A DNA stretch of 64,000 nt from Rhodocyclaceae bacterium (lineage in GTDB: Bacteria; Pseudomonadota; Gammaproteobacteria; Burkholderiales; Rhodocyclaceae): assembly GCA_016721505.1 (NCBI GenBank), contig JADKHX010000001.1:62001-126000 (forward strand), in the 5' to 3' direction. Both the position numbers and the translations under genes were made by a program. Shown in pieces: positions 60,420 to 64,000 of the stretch (position 1 is its first letter; every line of letters begins with the position of its first letter). The notes under the pieces were generated by a model. The model was not told the origin of the DNA and did not search any database. It worked only from the letters and a program-made list of their open reading frames with translations.

Positions 60420-61713
60420 CGTCATCATCCATAGGAAAAAATAATTCGCCGAGATGTTCGGCGAGTTGGTCAAAACTGACTCGGGTTTGTGCAACGGGTT
60501 CGTCGCCGGTATTACGCAATTGTTTGACGCTAACTTCATTTGACAGCGTCTCGTCAGCACCAACTATCAACGCCACTGCGGCACCGGATGCGTCGGCTTT
60601 TTTCATTTGCGATTTGAAGCTACCACCACCGCAATGTAGCTGAATGGCGAACCCGGCATCGCGCATCCGTTCGGCAATGCGAAATGCGAATCGTGCAGCA
60701 TCTTCACCTTGATGCACCAGATACGCGTCGGGCGTTTCGGGCTCGTTGCTGTTGCCTTGCGTCTGCCACAACATCAGCAGTCGCTCAATACCCATCGCAA
60801 AGCCGCAACCAGGTGCGGGTTTACCGCCTAGCTGCTCGATCAAGCCATCGTAACGCCCACCAGCGCAGACTGTGCCTTGCGCACCCAGCTCATCGCTAAC
60901 CCATTCAAACACGGTGAGATTGTAGTAATCCAAGCCGCGAACCAATCGCGGATTGATCCGATAAGGAATGATTGCGTCTTTGAGTAGTTGCTGCAGATCG
61001 TCAAAATGTTTGAGTGATTCAGCACCGAGGAAATCTATCAATTTCGGTGCGGCTTCAATGAGCGACTGCATTGCTGGATTTTTGCTATCCAATAAGCGTA
61101 GCGGGTTAGCATGCAAACGACGCTGCGCTTCGGCATCAAGCTGATCGTGATGTTGCTCGAAATAAGCAATCAGTGCCGCGCGGTGTTGCGCGCGTTCGGC
61201 ACTTTGCCCCAAGGTGTTGATTTCGAGCCGGATGCCGGTCAATCCCAGATCGTCCCACAAGCGCGCACACATCGCGATTTGTTCAGCATCTACATCCGGG
61301 CCGGCAAATCCAAGCGCTTCAACACCGACTTGATGAAATTGGCGTGTGCGACCTTTTTGTGGCCGCTCGTGGCGAAACATCGGCCCCATGTACCACAGAC
61401 GCTTTGGCCCATCGTAGAGCAAATTGTGTTGCAACACGGCACGTACACACGACGCAGTGCCCTCGGGTCGCAGGGTCAAATGCTCTCCACCTTCGCGGTC
61501 AAGAAAGGAATACATTTCCTTTTCAACGATATCGGTGACTTCGCCAATCGCACGAGAAAACAGCGGCGTCGGTTCGACCAGTGGCATGCGTATCGGCAGA
61601 TAGGCATAGGTGCGCAGCCAGTCGCGTACTGTCGTCTCAAACTGTTCCCACAGATCGGCTTCAGCAGGCAATATGTCATGCATGCCACGGATGGCTTGAA
61701 TACTTGTGCTCAT
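60406..61713 (-). CDS. hisS: Histidyl-tRNA synthetase
   Basis: A 435-residue class II synthetase that charges tRNA-His. Motif 1 starts around IRMPLVEPTPLFSRAIGE, motif 2 includes RPEGTASCVRAVLQ and MFRHERPQKGRTRQFHQ, the histidine-specific loop is RGLDYYNLTVFEW, and motif 3 includes GCGFAMGIERLLML. The C-terminal anticodon-binding domain follows. Its end overlaps yfgM by 14 bases. A stretch at 60540-60569 resembles the VGAG repeat but fits the normal HisS alignment. Confidence 0.97.
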   Translation of the reverse strand: MSTSIQAIRGMHDILPAEADLWEQFETTVRDWLRTYAYLPIRMPLVEPTPLFSRAIGEVTDIVEKEMYSFLDREGGEHLTLRPEGTASCVRAVLQHNLLYDGPKRLWYMGPMFRHERPQKGRTRQFHQVGVEALGFAGPDVDAEQIAMCARLWDDLGLTGIRLEINTLGQSAERAQHRAALIAYFEQHHDQLDAEAQRRLHANPLRLLDSKNPAMQSLIEAAPKLIDFLGAESLKHFDDLQQLLKDAIIPYRINPRLVRGLDYYNLTVFEWVSDELGAQGTVCAGGRYDGLIEQLGGKPAPGCGFAMGIERLLMLWQTQGNSNEPETPDAYLVHQGEDAARFAFRIAERMRDAGFAIQLHCGGGSFKSQMKKADASGAAVALIVGADETLSNEVSVKQLRNTGDEPVAQTRVSFDQLAEHLGELFFPMDDDDGSL

Positions 61714-61718
61714 AATTT

Positions 61719-62993
61719 TTAGCTCAACGCCGGATAGCTGCGTTCGACGTATTGATCAATCAGGGTACGAAATTCCGCGACAATATTTTCTCCGCGCAGA
61801 GTCACCGCGCGCTCGCCATCGATATATACCGGTGCGACTGGCGCTTCACCCGTACCAGGCAATGAAATTCCAATATTCGCGTGCTTGCTTTCACCTGGAC
61901 CATTGACCACGCAACCCATAACGGCAAGGGTCATATTTTCAACACCCAAACGCGTCTGTCGCCAATGAGGCATTTGCTCGCGTACGTAGGTTTGGATGTC
62001 TTGGGCAAGTTCTTGAAATGTGGTGCTGGTGGTACGCCCGCAGCCAGGACACGCAGCCACCAGCGGGGTGAAAGCACGCAGCCCCATGGTCTGCAAAATC
62101 TCTTGGGCGACAATCACTTCGCGGGTGCGATCACCGTTCGGTTCGGGAGTGAGCGAGACACGCAAAGTGTCGCCGATGCCTTCTTGCAACAACACCGCCA
62201 TCGCCGCGCTCGATGCCACAATGCCTTTGCTGCCCATGCCGGCTTCAGTCAGCCCTAAGTGCAGGGGGAAATCACAGCGCCGCGCTAGTTCGCGATACAC
62301 AGCGATTAAATCTTGCACCCCAGAAACTTTGCACGACAAGATGATTCGATTGGCCGCCAGACCGACGCTCTGTGCGAGTGCCGCTGATTCGAGCGCGGAA
62401 GTGACCATCGCTTCACGCATAATCGCACCGGCATCTTTTGGCTCGGACCGTTTCGCGTTTTCATCCATGATGCGCGCCAGCAGCGCTTGATCGAGACTGC
62501 CCCAATTCACCCCGATGCGAATCGGTTTGTCATGCCGGCAGGCAATTTCTATCAGTTGCGCAAATTGTTCATCGCGCTTTGAACCTTTGCCAACATTGCC
62601 CGGATTGATACGCAATTTGGCTAAGGCATCGGCGCATTCGGGATGCTCAGTGAGCAATTTGTGACCGTTGAAATGGAAATCGCCAATCAATGGCACATCG
62701 CAATTTAATTGGGCCAAACGTTCCCGTATTTTTGGCACTGCTGCTGCTGCCTCGCGGGTATTAACCGTGATACGAACCAACTCGGAACCGGCGCGTGCCA
62801 ATTCAGAAACCTGCTTGGCGGTGGAAAAAACATCCTCAGTGTCGGTGTTGGTCATCGACTGAACAACGATAGGCGCAGCGCCGCCGACCCGTACATTTCC
62901 GACTTTCGCCAAAATACTGGCGCGACGCGTTGAGGCGCTGGCGCGATTGATCGCATCAAGCATTGTGTTGGAATCTGAATTTTGGATAGTCAT
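61719..62993 (-). CDS. ispG: 4-hydroxy-3-methylbut-2-enyl diphosphate synthase (flavodoxin) IspG
   Basis: A 424-residue iron-sulfur enzyme of the MEP isoprenoid pathway. The TIM-barrel part has VRVGGAAPIVVQSMTNTDTE and LIGDFHFNGHKLL. The [4Fe-4S] ligands are in CPGCGR and CVVNGPGE. I chose the ATG at 62993; a GTG at 62996 is next to it. The length is that of the longer betaproteobacterial form. It starts just after the rodZ stop, and hisS follows after 5 bases. Confidence 0.97.
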   Translation of the reverse strand: MTIQNSDSNTMLDAINRASASTRRASILAKVGNVRVGGAAPIVVQSMTNTDTEDVFSTAKQVSELARAGSELVRITVNTREAAAAVPKIRERLAQLNCDVPLIGDFHFNGHKLLTEHPECADALAKLRINPGNVGKGSKRDEQFAQLIEIACRHDKPIRIGVNWGSLDQALLARIMDENAKRSEPKDAGAIMREAMVTSALESAALAQSVGLAANRIILSCKVSGVQDLIAVYRELARRCDFPLHLGLTEAGMGSKGIVASSAAMAVLLQEGIGDTLRVSLTPEPNGDRTREVIVAQEILQTMGLRAFTPLVAACPGCGRTTSTTFQELAQDIQTYVREQMPHWRQTRLGVENMTLAVMGCVVNGPGESKHANIGISLPGTGEAPVAPVYIDGERAVTLRGENIVAEFRTLIDQYVERSYPALS

Positions 62994-62996
62994 CAC

Positions 62997-63935
62997 TTAT
63001 TCGACCGTCAGCCGTGCGACGTTATCGCGGCTATACGGCTTAAGATCAATCAGCCGCTCGCCAAAATTGACTCGAACGGCTGAGGCGCGGCCTATCCAAA
63101 GTTGAAACGGTGGTTTGCCATCCACCACACGATGCGTGCCCTTAGGAAACTCACCGCGAAAGACAATTGACTGCGAAGCATCTGCAATTTCCACCCATGA
63201 CAGATCGTCGAAATCGATCACCAGCGTGTTGGCCGGCATTGCGCTGGCCAACGTCGCGGTTGGCGGCAAAACAGCAGCGTCAGGCGCAGCCACTGGGGAT
63301 TGCATAGGTGCTGGTGAGACTTGCGCCGCCGGTGGGGTCTTTAATGCGTTTGGCAGCACCTCTGAAGTTACACCGACCGCACGCGCGCCAGGTTCGTCGG
63401 CCATGACATAGACATAGCCTGCGACCAATGCAAACAACAACGCGAAAATCGCCAACGCCAGTGCCGCGCCGCGTGACAATCGCGCTACTGCGGTGGTCTT
63501 GTCAGCCACACCGATGTTAGTTGGCGCGCGAACCTCAGTTGCATTTGGCTTGACGCTGCCACCTAGTGCATCGAGCAATGGTGCTGGATTTATTTTCAAC
63601 AATTTTGCGTAGCCGCGGACCATACCTCGAACCAGAGTGCTACCAGCCAAGTGCGCATAGTCATCACGCTCCAGAGCTTCGATTTGATGTGCGCTAAAAC
63701 GCAGCACTTCGGCGATATCACTGACCGCCAAACCGGCCGCCTCACGAGCCGCACGCAATTGGCCACCGGTGGTGCTTGGCTCCTCTGACTTACTAGCACC
63801 GACTGATGCAAGGGCTTCGTCGTTGCTCAGTGTTTCTGGTACCGATTCTTCATTCGGCATGCGAGCAGCACTATCGGTTTGCTCAGCGCCAAAGTTTTCA
63901 GAATCGTTCCCATGTGTCGGAACTACAGCGCTCAC
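62997..63935 (-). CDS. rodZ: RodZ-like cytoskeletal transmembrane protein
   Basis: A 312-residue bitopic protein that links MreB to the envelope in rod-shaped cells. The N-terminal HTH_25 domain shows GGQLRAAREAAGLAVSDIAEV and HQIEALERDDYAHLAG. A membrane helix (ALALAIFALLFALVAGYVYV) follows at about 160-182, then a Pro/Ala linker and a C-terminal DUF4115 domain (FDDLSWVEIADASQSIVF). The GTG start overlaps the upstream gene's stop as GTGA. The first 50 residues are an acidic extension. Confidence 0.9.
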   Translation of the reverse strand: MSAVVPTHGNDSENFGAEQTDSAARMPNEESVPETLSNDEALASVGASKSEEPSTTGGQLRAAREAAGLAVSDIAEVLRFSAHQIEALERDDYAHLAGSTLVRGMVRGYAKLLKINPAPLLDALGGSVKPNATEVRAPTNIGVADKTTAVARLSRGAALALAIFALLFALVAGYVYVMADEPGARAVGVTSEVLPNALKTPPAAQVSPAPMQSPVAAPDAAVLPPTATLASAMPANTLVIDFDDLSWVEIADASQSIVFRGEFPKGTHRVVDGKPPFQLWIGRASAVRVNFGERLIDLKPYSRDNVARLTVE

Positions 63936-64000
63936 TCGTAGTCCCCTTGCAGCATTTTCAGTGTCTCAGGTGCTGTCGGAAAAACACGTTTCAGTCGAGC
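63932..64000 (-). CDS. pilW: Type IV pilus biogenesis TPR protein PilW/PilF, C-terminal end (rest outside window)
   Basis: Only the last 22 codons are inside the window; the gene continues to the right. The visible end reads RLKRVFPTAPETLKMLQGD followed by Tyr-Glu and stop. An R-FP-s-E motif ending in Gly-x-Tyr-x fits the C-terminus of the PilF/PilW lipoprotein, and the gene normally precedes rodZ and ispG. The stop overlaps the rodZ start (GTGA). The call rests mainly on gene order. Confidence 0.65.
   Translation of the reverse strand, partial: ARLKRVFPTAPETLKMLQGDYE

Noticed and set aside
60540..60569. Stretch in hisS matching the VGAG repeat at about 23 of 30 bases on the minus strand
   Set aside because: The peptide (IVGADETLSNEV) fits the ordinary HisS alignment without insertion, so the likeness is probably chance, although recruitment cannot be fully excluded.
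62015..62040. GTGGTGCTGGTGGTACGCCC in ispG, similar to the repeat
   Set aside because: It encodes the conserved GRTTSTT segment after the cluster-binding CPGCGR of IspG, so similarity is due to codon choice.
63770..63800. Repeat-like TCAGTCGGTGCTAG in rodZ
   Set aside because: Only part of the left core matches and the right half is missing.
1..64000. CRISPR arrays, tRNA or rRNA genes, insertion sequences and prophage genes
   Set aside because: I saw no regularly spaced repeats, cloverleaf sequences, rRNA signatures, transposases or phage proteins. A covariance-model scan would settle small RNAs, which I could not run.

Overview
The window reads as chromosomal DNA of a betaproteobacterium, probably in or near the Burkholderiales; the family is not resolved. 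The main grounds are the minus-strand block pilW-rodZ-ispG-hisS-yfgM-bamB-der-hfq-hflX-hflK-hflC-DUF2065-hisZ-purA, a typical betaproteobacterial order that includes hisZ, and the adjacent aat and bpt N-end-rule transferases. I saw no rRNA, tRNA, CRISPR array, transposase or phage gene.

Layout. 1-11.9 kb: an MSHA-type pilus biogenesis operon on the plus strand (mshL end, mshN, mshE, mshG, mshI, mshJ, an mshK-like gene), two tandem pilin-like paralogues, a response regulator, a histidine kinase and a further prepilin. 12-17.2 kb: an unknown membrane protein, a divergent iron(III)-type ABC permease/ATPase pair sharing a Fur-like palindrome, then aat and bpt. 17.3-19.7 kb: a LytS/LytR two-component operon led by two small membrane proteins. 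19.9-42.1 kb: a peptide-uptake region with two TonB-dependent receptors, a complete dpp operon, a TPR-sulfotransferase, a small lipoprotein, and a second oligopeptide ABC system with two tandem binding proteins and a fused double ATPase. 42.1-50.6 kb: fabI, ppiD, a glutathione transferase, an exported prolyl oligopeptidase and an ABC-2 exporter. 50.7-64 kb: the conserved housekeeping block.

How the parts fit. Receptors, two inner-membrane peptide importers and an exported oligopeptidase suggest an organism that scavenges peptides. The two receptor genes carry the same palindromic motif at almost the same distance upstream, so they are probably co-regulated. The pilus genes with an embedded sensor pair suggest regulated surface attachment or motility.

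The most unusual feature is a dispersed 30-bp repeat, here called the VGAG repeat: eleven close copies, one interrupted copy and two diverged ones. Most lie at gene boundaries. Five lie inside genes, and four of those are read in the same phase, giving a VGA-x-x-TP peptide in MshN, a bitopic membrane protein, an OppC-like permease and the very start of DppF. A diverged copy forms one arm of a rho-independent terminator. I do not recognise this family.
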